Assembly: GCA_029216955.1 (NCBI GenBank)
Contig: JANAVB010031417.1
Span: 22,207,881-22,271,880, forward strand
Length of the DNA stretch: 64,000 bases
Source of the DNA: Iris pallida
Taxonomy: Eukaryota > Streptophyta > Magnoliopsida > Asparagales > Iridaceae
Direction: 5' to 3'
Below, piece by piece: positions 24,490 to 36,437 of the stretch. A program made the translations under genes and the position numbers. Below the pieces are notes generated by a model, which had not been told where the DNA came from, searched no databases, and saw only the letters and a list, made by a program, of their open reading frames with translations. Numbering within the stretch: position 1 is the first letter of the stretch; each line of letters starts with the position of its first letter.

Positions 24490-24850
24490 ATGCAGGTCTA
24501 AGTCAAAACTAGGTCAAACTAAGTCACACCAAGCTAATCTAGGTCATACTAGGTCACACTAGGACAACCAAGGTCAAACAAGGTCACAGGAAGTCAATCC
24601 AAGTCAAACTAGGTCAATCTGGGTCAAGGGTTGACTTACAGTTGACTTTTGGTCAAAAAGTCAACTCTAGTCAACTCTAGTCAACTCTGGTCAACACTGA
24701 GTCAACCCTGGGTCAACCTAGTCAAATGTTGACTAACAGTTGACTTTCAGTCAACTGGTCAACTCTGGTTTGGTTCTGGGTCAATTCTAGGCAATGTGTT
24801 GACTCGTAGTTGACTTTGGTCAAAAAGTCAACTCTTGGTCAACGGGGGTC
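24490..24850 (-). repeat. GTCAA/TTGAC-rich array in the solo LTR
   Basis: About 360 bp dominated by GGTCAA, AGTCAAC and GTTGAC words, the largest version of this tract in the window. Same LTR position as 1855-2130 and 8570-8670. Confidence 0.65.
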
Positions 24851-25790
24851 AAAACTAGACTAAACTATCCTTATCTAAACATTACCTACCAAGACAACCT
24901 ATATCTAACCTCATCTTAACAATCAAAACCCCAAACTTAGACTTACCCCAATACCTTACCTTTACCCTTTACAAGGTATTCCCAATACCTTGCCCCAATA
25001 CCAAGGTAACCCATCTATACCTTGGTAGACCAACCTAGGCTTCTTAGGGTAGTTAGACACTAACCTATCTAGTCATTACCAACCATAAAATCCAGGTATC
25101 TAGCCCATCAAGTCCATCTTATCCCATATGTTGGTCACCATCAACATACCTTAAGGTATCATGAGATACCCTATGGTATCTTGGGATACCACTCTACCAA
25201 CCGATCTAACCAAGCTCTATCTAACTTCTAATTCACATTCCTAGTATCTTAGAGTATCCCTCAACATCTAACTCTAATAGGATACTCTAACTTCTAACAA
25301 CCCTCCAACCACACTACTAACACACAACACTAACACACTACCCTCACTACTAAAACCTACACTAACACTCGACTAACAAACACTCACAAGACTCACTCAA
25401 ACCACTAACTAAACTCACTCACTAAGGCTCAAACTAAGGGTCAAAATAGAGGATATATAAAGGGGGTATAAGTGGGCATTGAAGTGGGTCATAGAGGGCA
25501 TTAAGGGGCTCAAAGGGGCTGTCCTATGGGCTGTTTCTTGGGCCTGAAATAGGCTGATATAGGCTGAACTCTAAGGCCATCTAAGGGACTGATTAGTGGC
25601 TGTTCTAGGCTGATTTGTGGCCGTCCAATAGGGGTGATATATGGGCTAAATGAGGGCTGAATTGGGACAGGTTATAGGCTGAATAGGGCCTATTTTGGGA
25701 CTGATTTGGGACTGGTTTGGGACTGCCAAGTAGCTCACCTATAGGCCAACTAAGGTGGCTAATCTAGGCTGACAATGGGGGCTGAAATAG

Positions 25791-28625
25791 TGTCACGCCC
25801 CAGAACCAGAATACTGGAGAGCGGGGGCAGACATAGCCAGCCACGTATATGAAATGGAATCCATCTCGCTGTACGGTCACGGCTGTCTAGGTACATGAGG
25901 GTTTATCTACAAGCCAACAGTCTCTTAAGGTCATGAACAAGCCTAGTGTCTCAATCACAAGCAAGTAAGTAAAAGTCACAAGATGTATGATCATTAAATA
26001 TACAATAGTAAGGCATCCCAAATATTACATATTCAGTTGATCATGAAGCTAGTCGTTACAAAATGTCAAGACTAGCAAGAGTTTAGTCATACATAATCAA
26101 CCCTAGGATCTGTTAATCATGTTACAGCCCGTAGGCAGACAGTAAGTAAAGTGCAATCGAGCTAAACAGGTGCTCGTCGGCTAAACGTCTCAAAAGAATA
26201 TTTTTACAATAGAGTGAGAGAGCCAAAATAATCCACTCGTTGCCAGGGTTCCGTCTAGTGGCCACCATCTGGCTGGAAGGTCGGTAGATCCTCTGGAGCT
26301 GCTCCAAAATCTGGCCACACAAAACCAGCTGGGTCAGACCCCAGAAAGAGCAAGTGCCACAAAGGAGGCTTCACTTAAGAACTAAAACCAGCAATCAGCA
26401 CAAGATATAAATAAAAGTAAGAACTGGAAATAAGGAAAATACACCAGGATGATATACGACGAGATAACCATGGAACTAATCAGATAACCAGGTTACAACC
26501 CGTAAACCAAACAAGGACCGGGGTTGTAACCCTTCGTCTGAACAGGACTTGGAATTCTCACCATTTATCGGTAAAATAAATACAAGCATTCTGGTCATTC
26601 AATAATCTGGAACAGGATCAAGGCAAGACTAGACTGGTTAGACTCCGTCCAATCACTTCACGGCCAAGCAAGAATTACGGCTTGATACTTTAACTAACTA
26701 GGGTTGTCACAAGCCTAATTACTAACAAGATGCAGTAAGATTATTCCACAGCCACAAGTCCTGCAGACCATCCAGGTTACCCAGGTTAAAAGATTAGAGT
26801 TGAATTCAGGTGGGTACATCGTCCAGGAAACGAATGTAACTTTAGGTAGCTTGAAGGGTGCAACACATGACAGTGTGCTGGAAATGTGCCCTACTCGACG
26901 GCAGGCTACAGATCCCAAGACGTGCCCAGGTAACGGAATTGCCTGTAGCTGGAAAATCTCGTCATGACTAATGTATTAATCTAATTATTAGCCTTAGTCC
27001 ATTTTAGTAGGTACTCCTGACCGTGGTACTCAGGAGTCCCTGTCCTAGACATGATGCAAGACAGGACTGGCTTATTTATACAAACACAATCGCCCACGGT
27101 ATCCAGATTAATTATACCGGTCATGTCATGTCAGGTAGCCGTCGTAACAGCTATTCGAGATAATCATGTCAGGTTATCATGCCAAGTGTACTTGTCAGGA
27201 GTGTACCACGACGGGCCACTATCAGGTCATGTCAGGTTATTATGTCAGGAGTGCACCACTACGGGTCACTATCACGTCATGCTCAATTATCAATTCTAAA
27301 TATATCAAGTAAATTCGTGATTATCAAGTTCAGGACAAAAGGCGTAAGGATATAAAATGGACGTTAAATATCTAATAAAATATCAATATACAGGGCTATA
27401 GAAGATCCAGGGTAAATAGGGTCAGGTCCAGTGGCGCCTAAACATCAGGTTGCGCCTGAGTCAGACTGCGCTCAAGTCAGGCTACGCTCAAGTCGGGCTA
27501 CGCTCAAGTCAGGCTACGCTCAAGTCGGGCTACGCTCAAGTCAGGCTACGCTCAAGTCGGGCTACGCTCAAGTCAGGCTACGCTCAAGTCGGGCTACGCT
27601 CAAGTCGGGCTACGCTCAAGTCGGGCTACGCTCAAGTCAGGCTACGCTCAAGTCGGGCTACGCTCAAGTCGGGGTACGCTCAAGTCAGGCTACGCTCAAG
27701 TCCGGCTACGCTCAAGTCAGGCTACGCTCAAGTCGGGCTACGCTCAAGTCAGGCTATGCTCAAGTCGGGCTACGCTCAAGTCAGGCTACGCTCAAGTCCG
27801 GCTACGCTCAAGTCAGGCTAAGCTCAAGTCAGGCTACGCTCAAGTCATACGCTTCCAAAAGGCAGCGTATGAGGTCCATATGACTCCTCATCAAGGCAGC
27901 GTATGCAAGACATACGCTTCCAAAAGGTAGCGTATGAGTCAGACTGCGCTGCGCTAAAGAGCGCACGCAGCTCAGTGGCACAAGCTAAAAAGCTCGCGCA
28001 CACTGCTCACTGTCTTCTCCAAATCAGCAGGAACTCCAAGGTTGAATCCAAAGCTTCAAAAGTCCATAACTTGGTCAAAACAAGTCCAAATCCAACTTTT
28101 CAAAGGTCAAAATTGGGTAGAATAAAATTCTCTACAACATGGAACCATCAAAACTTGAAAACAAAGAAGTTTGATAGATCAAAACCACCAAAATCCAAAA
28201 ATAACAAATTTCTAGATCTACAAAATTTAAAGCCTCAAAATGGAAAATGACAAGTTCTAATGTGTCTTAGAAACATGAGGAGAAGCTAATGGAACAATAA
28301 AAATGGGCTCTCTTGTGGAAGCAAGTTGCACTTGTGTAGACCTCTCTCTTCTCTCTCTGGTAGGTGAAGGGAGTAAATGGAAGAAGAAGAAGAGATTAAT
28401 GAAGAGAGAGAAGAAGAATAGGTAATAAATATGAGTGGTGGTGGTAGGTAGGGGATTCACCCCTTGGTTCATGATGAACCAAGAGCAATCCCAAACCGAA
28501 CCAAGCCAACCCAAACCAAGAATAAACCAAGCCCAGGGAGGAAATTAAGCAAGGAAATTATGCAATACAAGAATAAATACGTACACGTATTCCAGAAATA
28601 CGTAATACGAACCACATGTATTACA
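25791..28625 (-). mobile_element. Nested solo LTR (2.8 kb) of a second gypsy-type family
   Basis: It begins TGTCACGCCCCAGAACC on the plus strand and ends GTATTACA at 28625, giving TGTAATAC...GGCGTGACA on its own strand. A perfect 5-bp target duplication AATAG flanks it (25786-25790 and 28626-28630). Joining the flanks restores a continuous GGGGGCTGAAATAG-GCCCCC outer LTR. There is no internal coding sequence and no second LTR, so it is a solo LTR left by recombination or a very long non-coding element. It contains the 16-bp tandem array at 27464-27847. Family not identified. Confidence 0.78.
27464..27847. repeat. Tandem array of 24 copies of a 16-bp unit
   Basis: The unit GGCTACGCTCAAGTCG (last base G or A, with a few CC or GGG variants) repeats every 16 bp from 27464 to 27847. 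Because 16 is not a multiple of 3 and the unit has no stop in any phase, the array is open in all three plus frames and produces long artificial ORFs with a 16-residue periodicity. Just downstream, CATACGCTTCCAAAAGG occurs twice (27847 and 27911), each followed by its partial inverse GCGTATG. Confidence 0.92.
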
Positions 28626-28799
28626 AATAGGCCCCCATACCTGCTGCAAATCAGCAGCCTATGGGGCTACTAAGTGTCAAGTTGGGGCTGATTTAGCCCC
28701 CCTACAACTGCTGCAAAGTGCAGCCATCTAGGGGGCTAATCTTCCTATCCTCCAACACACTGCAAGCAGTGTATACTGCTGCTACTGCAGCTGTGTTCA

Positions 28800-29040
28800 C
28801 AGCAGGTTCTCCCCCCTCCTTCCTCTCTCAAACACCCCTCTCTAACACTCTCAAACACTCCTCAAATTCTCACTCTCTCTACCACTCTATACTCTCTCAA
28901 TCACCTTCTAATTCTCACTCTCAAACTCACATACTCTCTCAATCACCTTCTAATTCTCACTCTCAAACTCACATACTCTCTCAATCACCTCTCTCTTTCA
29001 AAATCTCTAACCTTACCAACACAAATATATTAGACACACA
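28800..29040 (-). repeat. CTCTC-rich tandem segment in the outer solo LTR
   Basis: CTCTCAAACTCACATACTCTCTCAATCACCTTCTAATTCTCA-type sequence is repeated about 2.5 times at a 48-bp period (28905-28995) within a pyrimidine-rich stretch. It is the opposite-strand counterpart of the GA-rich tracts at 5216-5525 and 16862-16940. Confidence 0.65.
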
Positions 29041-30391
29041 ATACACACCCATATATATATCACACATACACTAACATTTATATATATACAAAATATTCTG
29101 AAACCTATCCGAATACCCAAATCCTCTCAATTCTACCCTCTAGGGCTTAGACACGTACCCCACACAATCAATCTAATTTGCGCACGCGAGCAAAAATGAG
29201 AAACGAGGCCCGAATGGCCATTCTGGCGACTCTAGAGTGTCCGATTCGCGATACTGCACGATACAGACACCAAACCTATCCAAAATCGATCCAAACTCTA
29301 CCCACGAGTTCTAAATAATGATTATAACCTATTCTAAGTGCTAACTTGCCGATTCTAGTGTCGGTGCAAAAAGTCACCCGTGTGTTGGAACCCGAAAAAC
29401 CCGAAAAAGCCTATTTTTATGATTTCTCGCAAAACGACCCCACGTATCCAAATATGGACACGTACCTAGCCTCATCCCACCCAAACTAACCTAATTAGGT
29501 CTAAATATGCTAGGGACAATACCCAAACATATCAATTTAGGGTTTTCCCCAAAATTGGCACTAAACCTAGCCCGAAAGTCCCAAATTGCGTCCAATGGGT
29601 TCCAAACCACTTCTAACGGGTTATCCTACACCTCAGACATCCTCTAATATATAAATAACACTAATTAGGAGCAATTACAAGAGTTAGAGTTAGGGTTTAC
29701 CTCTTGGGAGTTGGAATCCTAAGAAAAAGCCCCAAAATTGATTCTTTTTGGGTCAAAGCCAAATCTAAGCTTCCAACCCCTCCATGCTAGGTTCTACCTA
29801 GATAAAAACCACAAATAAGAGATAAACAAGGGTTAACACCAAGATTAGAGAGAGATCTAGAGTATGGAAGAGAATTAGAAGAGATTTGACTTACTTTGGA
29901 GCTTAAAATTCAAAGGGAAAAGAAAGGGATTTTGTGGAATGAGAGAAAAGAATAAAAGAGAGGTTTTCTTGCAAATAAGAAGAAGGGAGGAGGTTCTTGC
30001 TGCTGGTCGGCCATAATTTAGAGGGTTGGGGGCATTTGGCAATTTACCAAAATGTCCTCCAAGTCAAAGAAATGAGTGGTTTTGAGTTGGGGTCGAAATG
30101 GTAACTTGAAAACTCCTAATTTTAAGTTCTAAATCTAATTATAATCCCTAATCCTACTAAAATCAAATGGTATTAGTCAAATATAAATATCTGGATTTGG
30201 TCATGACAAGTTGGTCGGGTCTAGTTGGGTCCAAAACTGATCCGGGTCGCTAGCACAAGTCAAAATGAGACAAAACTCAAACCCGATGAAATAAAACCCC
30301 AAAACACAATATTAATAAATAAATATTCACAAAAATATTAGAATATTGAAAATGACAAATTTGCCCTCAATTTTGAAAACTGGAGGTGACA

Positions 30392-32340
30392 CCATGCTGA
30401 CAAATCAAGGGGTTAATAATTATATGATCCCACACTAAGAAATTTTTTTGAGACGAGAAGTATAATATTTTTTGAGGATGTTGAGTTTGGGGGAGAAATA
30501 AAGTCAGGATCACTTTTGACGATATGCAGGATTCTATACCTGTCATGATCTAGAAGTAAATTCGGAGCCTCAATAAGGCAATGTCGAATTACCTCTATAA
30601 GTCGTTGTTGAGATACCTTAACAATGACAACGTAGCGGCAGTAATTATTCCTAAGTAACAAACTCAACAACCTCAAGAACCGGTAATATTAAGATGGTCT
30701 ACCAGAGAAAGGAGAAATATAATTTCGGACAATATTGTCATATTTCTCTAGGAACGTAAGAAAAACTATAGAATATTGGAAGGTGATTCAATCATCTTCC
30801 GTCAGACCATGGAAAGTTCCAACTCTTAAAAGTGGATTGAGGAAATAAATAAGTAGTATAAGTCTATACAAGACAATAAAGTTTAGGAACTTGTCACGTT
30901 ACCAAAAGATACGAAGTTCATTGGTTAAAAATGGACATTTAAAACCAAGAAAGATTCGAAAGGATAATGTGGAGAGGTATAAAGTACGTCTTGCAGCTAG
31001 TAACTTTACTCAAAAGTCAACGGTTGATTTTAAAGAGACTCTCTCTTCAGTATCTTTGAAAGACTCTTTTAAAACAATCACAGCACTTATTGCACATTTT
31101 GATTTTGAGTTACATTAAATGGATGTCAAAATTATGTTTCTCAATGGTAACATCGACGAAACAATTTATGGTGCATACAGAAAACTTTGTGTCGAAAGAC
31201 CCAAAGAATATGGTTTGTATATTGACAAAATCTATTCATGGACTCAAGCAGGATTCTTGTCGAAGGTACTTAAAGTTTTACCAGTGATTGTCTCGTTTGG
31301 TTTTTGAGATAAACACTAATAAAGATTGTGTATATCACAAGTTCAGAGGGAGTAAACAATTTTCTTTAGTTATATATGTTGATGACATACTGCTTACCAA
31401 AAATGATATAGGTATATTGTACGGCACTAAAAATTTCTACCAAATAACTTTCAGAAGAAATATCTTGGTGTCGTTTCTTTTGTATTAGGAATCCAGATAT
31501 ACCGTAATCGTTCTCGGGATATTCTTGGATTATCACAAAAAATTTATATCAATAAAGTGCTTAAAAGATTTGGCATGCAGGAATGCAAACAATGTGACAA
31601 CCCTTTCGTTAAAGGAGACAAGTTCAGTCTCAGTCAAGTGCCCTAAGATTAGCCTTAAAATTAAGAAAATATAGATTTTTCTTTCATGATCAGTTGTAGG
31701 GAGTCTAATGTATGCTCAAGTATGTACGCATCAAGATATTACGTACATATTAGGATGTTAGAAAGATATTTAAGCAAATATGGATGGATCATTGGGTAGC
31801 AGCCAAACTACTTAAGTAATTAATAGAGAACAAGAAATTATATGCTCTTTGTAGGAGATCGGATAATTCTAGAAATTATAAGGTATTTCGACTCCGATTT
31901 TTTGCTGGATGCCAACACAGCAGAAGATCCACATCAGGTTATGTTGATTGGTGGAGATATATTTTAGATTAGTATCAAACATGCACTCATAATCTCTTCT
32001 ACCATGGCAACAAGGTTTATAACATGTTATTAGGCATTTATTCAGGGAATATGGTTGCAAAATTTTGTCACAAGGCTGCGCCTATAGTACGGTGTTGAAA
32101 GACCACATAAAATTATGGTGTGACAATAAATCAGCATTACTGTATTCTAATAACAACAAGAACTTGTATAAGTCAAAGGATGTTGACATAAAATTTCTAG
32201 TTGTGAAGGAAAGAATTCAAAATGGATAAAATGTCCATATTGCACATTAGGACAAACTCTATGTTAGCGGATCCGCTCACAAAAGTATTATCATCCAAGG
32301 TCTTTCATGAGCATACTGTTCATATGGGTGTTAATTAAGA
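30392..32340 (+). pseudogene. Copia-A: 3' part of gag-pol relic (integrase end, reverse transcriptase, RNase H)
   Basis: Resumes the frame cut at 23067: DKSRGYNY, then FFEDV at 30400-30480 (integrase C-terminal region). Reverse transcriptase remnants follow: KVRLAASNF and DFKETLSSVS (30960-31060), a TAA immediately before MDVKIMFLNG (31117-31150), and the catalytic YVDD motif within VIYVDDILLTKND near 31370-31405. RNase H remnants include KLWCDNKSALLYS near 32105-32150. Several frameshifts and stops separate these pieces. This is an old, non-functional copy. Confidence 0.8.
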
Positions 32341-32759
32341 ATATGACAATATAGTGAGAGTTTATATTTTATGTATTTGGGTGCTATTTGGTTTTGGACA
32401 CATTTATGTATTAAAGTATTTTGGATATTTATCTGATCGGATATATGAAAATTCAGTTCATTCTGTTTTCATTGTGTTAAAGTATTGATCTCACTAAAGT
32501 TAAGGAGGATAAGTTGGAAATAGACATGTATTGATCACATTGCGTGTAATTTTCATGCTACGCATCCATGATTGATCTATGTCGTTTAGCTATATTGGTA
32601 TATGTGACCATTGATGGTTTAGTTACGCTATATATAACGAAGGCCGCTTTGATCCTATGTTGATATGGTTAATGGACGAGATTGTCCGGATATACCCTAA
32701 GGATTAAGATAGCAATTTATGAGCTCACTAAGGTTAACACAATTATAAGGTTACATATG

Positions 32760-33350
<591 letters not shown>

Positions 33351-34065
33351 CAGGGTACAATAAATTTATAACATATAGAACATGAAAAGATAGAGGAATA
33401 TAAAATATTTTTTAGGACAAGTTATAAAAATACTTAACATTTTATTTTTTTTACAATAGTTATGTTTAATTAACTAGACATTTTAGACAATAACCTTTAA
33501 TTTAATATAGATGTCATTGCAATGAAATTTTCTTGTTTCTTATAGAATTTATATAATTAGTGTTCTTATGCAGTTTATATTTGGAAAAATTGGTTAAGGC
33601 CCCTAGTATGAACCTGACTAGGTTTGTACTAGTTTTATTTTAATGCTTACAATAGTTAGTGCGCAATCAGATTTTATTATTTTTTTGTTTCTTTTGTGGA
33701 TGACTTTTTTTGACTTTTATCCCACTTGTTAATATAAATTTGTACTTACATCTCAATTTTTTAATTTTATTGGACTTACATCTCACTTTTTGTCACGAAA
33801 AACATTCATTTTGTCACGAAAAATATTTTTTTTGTCACGAAAAATACTTTTAGTGACGAAAAGTGAGATGTAAGTCTAAAAAATTAAAAAGTGGAATGTA
33901 AGTACAAATTTATATTAATAAGTGGGATGAAAGTCAAAAAATTCCTTTTTAAAAATATATATAATATTGTTGCATGTCTCTGAAATATAACAATCTGAGT
34001 ACGTAACAAATATAACATTCTATACGCTCTATGAATACACTAATAGTATCCGCACACGTGCATAT
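33351..34065. other. AT-rich spacer with a foldback element
   Basis: Sequence between the Copia-A relic and Copia-B. Apart from the foldback at 33711-33936 I see no gene or repeat. It ends with CATAT at 34061-34065, the left flank of Copia-B. Confidence 0.4.
33711..33936. mobile_element. Foldback MITE-like inverted repeat (226 bp)
   Basis: TGACTTTTATCCCACTTGTTAATA at 33711 pairs with the end of the element (TATTAATAAGTGGGATGAAAGTCA) and the pairing continues inward for about 95 bp. The centre holds three copies of TTTTGTCACGAAAAA. Size and near-complete palindromy fit a Stowaway-like or other foldback MITE, but termini and target duplication are not clear-cut. Confidence 0.6.
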
Positions 34066-35352
34066 TGTTATTGTCGGGGCACAATTTTTTGATGGAAAAC
34101 AGAGAAGATGAAACAATTGTAAAAATAATGTTCCAATGCAACACTTCTAGAAAGGTTGTGCGAGTATAACGAAGATCTAAAAAGATCTCGTTTTAGTATT
34201 AGGAGAATCTAAAAAGATTTCGTAATCCACAGCAATCGATCGTAGTACTTCTAAAAATAAGATACAATCAGAATTACTGGCAGGAATGAAGAAGGTGACT
34301 GACAAAAGATGGAAGAACTCCTGCTGGGATGAATAATCACCGTTGCTCAAAGCTTTATTCGCCCTACACAAACAGCTTCCAGGAACCAGCAAGTTTGTCG
34401 GAGAATTTGGAACACTCCTGCTCTTCTGACTCCTCGGATGGATACGAACTCCCGTGCAAAAGCAACGCTGGTGCGACACCTTTCCTCTCTCTCGAAGGCT
34501 ACTGGAATTCGCAAGCAAATTCTGATCAGAATTGTGTTAAAGAACACTTCTGAATTCTCTGTTTACTTGTGTTAAAAAACACTTCATAAACTTTCTGTGG
34601 TGGCTTCTATTACTTGTATCTATGTAGCCTTGTGAGAGAGAGGATGCCATATATAGGCCCTGCAGCAACTGTTCGGTTGCCACAAAGTTAGGGTCATGAT
34701 AAAAACTACCCCAAACATGTAGCAACTGCCTAGAACGTGCAAACGTATGTTCTGCTGTAAGTTGCGCCAACTGCGCGCATCCTGCGCTCCTTGTACTCCG
34801 CGCGACAGAGCGTGCACTACACGAATTGCGCACGCAGCACAACCAGCGCACCCGCGTAACCCGAGCAACCCGCGCAACCCAGCGCACCCGCGCAACCAAG
34901 CGCAACCTGGGCGCAACCTGGACGCGCACCTGGGCAGCACAACTGGGCTTGCACAACTGGGCTTGCACAACGTGGCTGCGCAAGTGGCTCGCGCAACGAG
35001 CGCAACTAAAGCGCACTATGCGCCTAGCGACGATGCTGACGTGCTAAGTGCAAAGTGCGCCAACAAAATACCAAATTACGCCTCATAAGCCCGAGTCCGA
35101 GTCCGAGTCGCTAAGCCCCTACGGGGCTTAGCTCCCGTGGAAATAAATTTCCCAAGAGCAAAAGCATGAATGCTTTCAATTTTTTATTTAGCCTTTTCCT
35201 ATTAGAAAAATAAGCCCACATGGCACATCCATGTGCACCTCCACACCACATGTGCATCTCTAAACTAGCAAAGCTAATATATAGAGATACAAGTCATTTG
35301 GTCTAGCCGATGTGGGACTAAAATTCACTTTGAAAAAGACCAAAACCCAACA
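34066..35352 (-). repeat. 3' LTR of Copia-B
   Basis: 1287 bp. It is longer than its partner (1200 bp), mainly because of extra GCGCAACC/GCGCACCC units at 34830-34940. A TATA-like CCTATATATGG lies on the minus strand around 34646-34656. Low-complexity Arg/Ala ORFs here are not genes. Confidence 0.88.
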
Positions 35353-36437
35353 ATCCCCCATATATCTCTATATATGAGTATAAGTGTTCCCTACACTAAC
35401 TGTCCATTATGCATTAGGAGAGATGTCGCTGACGACTTGAATCTTCCCGCGTGGTTCAAACATCAGACTATAATACAAGAATGGACTAAGCCTTGAATTC
35501 TGCATCATAGCTGAAATTCTTTCCACTCACATAATGTAGTTACATGTGCTTCTGGCTATACATTAAAGGCCCTGTGCCAGCCTAGTTTCAGTGTATAATT
35601 TTGGGCATCTACAAGTTTACCCTCAAGAGACGGCCTGATATCTCTTTGTCCATACACTATAGGTGAGTTCATTATAAAGAGACATGGCATAAAGCGCTTT
35701 GTGCTTCCCTTGCGGTGCTACGCCGCTATGACATGGCTTAAAGCCGAGGCCTTACCACGTACCGAAAACCTCATCGTAGTGTCATACTACTGTAGCATGA
35801 GGCAACCGCCTCTTTGTAGTACCAAACTACCCAGCATGAAGCCTTAGGCTCGCTTGCGGTGTTACGCCGCAACGACATGGCTTGCAAGGCCGAGGCTTTA
35901 TTCCTAATCGGGTACCTAATCATGGTGTCGTGCCACTGTAACATGAGGAACTCCTCCTCTTTGTAGTGCTGACTATACCCCTCTTTATTTTAACATACAT
36001 CATTAGGCTAACTGCCTATTTGCGGTGCTACGCCGCTGTGACTTGGCCTGTAAAGCCGAAGCTTTATCCTATTCCTGGGAAGCACCCCACATATAGGAAC
36101 CTCATTGTGGAGTCATCCCACTGTAGCATGGAGTTTCACTCCTTGTAGTGCTGCTCTACCGTGCTTTCTTTAAAGCACACCAGGCATTCACAATGCCTGA
36201 GAACTCATTAAGGTATTTAAGCCAACCTTCCCACAGGATCCGTTTTCCGCAGAAAACAACAATAGACAACTGTGGTTATAGGTCCGTAACCTCTCCATGC
36301 CCAATAGAACATGTACCCACCGTTTCTGATATTCTTCCGATTAGTGGTCCTCCCTTGAACCAAAAGCTAGATGCCTAGTAGATTTCTCTTTGAACTATTA
36401 GCATAAAACTTTATGGTAGGAATACAATAATACAATA
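35353..36437 (-). other. Copia-B 3' untranslated region between pol and 3' LTR
   Basis: About 1.1 kb without coding potential. It contains a semi-regular repeated block (GCGGTGCTACGCCGC...CATGGCTT...GCCGAGGC) at roughly 35710, 35860 and 36020, each followed by TCATGGTGTCGT/CACTGTAGCATGAGG-type text. Bases 35353-35362 are the polypurine tract. Confidence 0.6.

Larger units (their letters stand above)
23068..30391 (-). mobile_element. Solo LTR of the gypsy-type superfamily, split by a nested solo LTR
   Basis: On the plus strand it starts TGTCACGACCCGCACC at 23068 and ends GGAGGTGACA at 30391. The flanks are CTATG (23063-23067) and CCATG (30392-30396), a 5-bp target duplication with one mismatch. 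After removing the nested element (25791-28625 plus its duplicated 5 bp) the length is about 4.48 kb, in line with the other LTRs of this superfamily. Homology to 583-2100 and, reversed, to 8600-9860 is plain over the first 1.8 kb: TACACTCCGAATGGAGGTGACAT, GTACTCGCCTG and the GTCAA tract. The flanking Copia-A reading frame (SYFIGY, then DKSRGYNYMIP) continues across it, confirming a simple insertion. Confidence 0.83.

Noticed and set aside
27464..27847. CRISPR-like array
   Set aside because: Units are directly contiguous with no spacers and the context is a plant LTR.
27431..27883. 150- and 123-codon repeat proteins in two plus frames
   Set aside because: Both are products of the 16-bp tandem array, which has no stop in any phase. 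There is no start context, and the array lies in a solo LTR.
34747..35088. Arg/Ala/Pro-rich ORFs
   Set aside because: Low-complexity translation of the GCGCAACC array inside the Copia-B LTR; frames are open on both strands.
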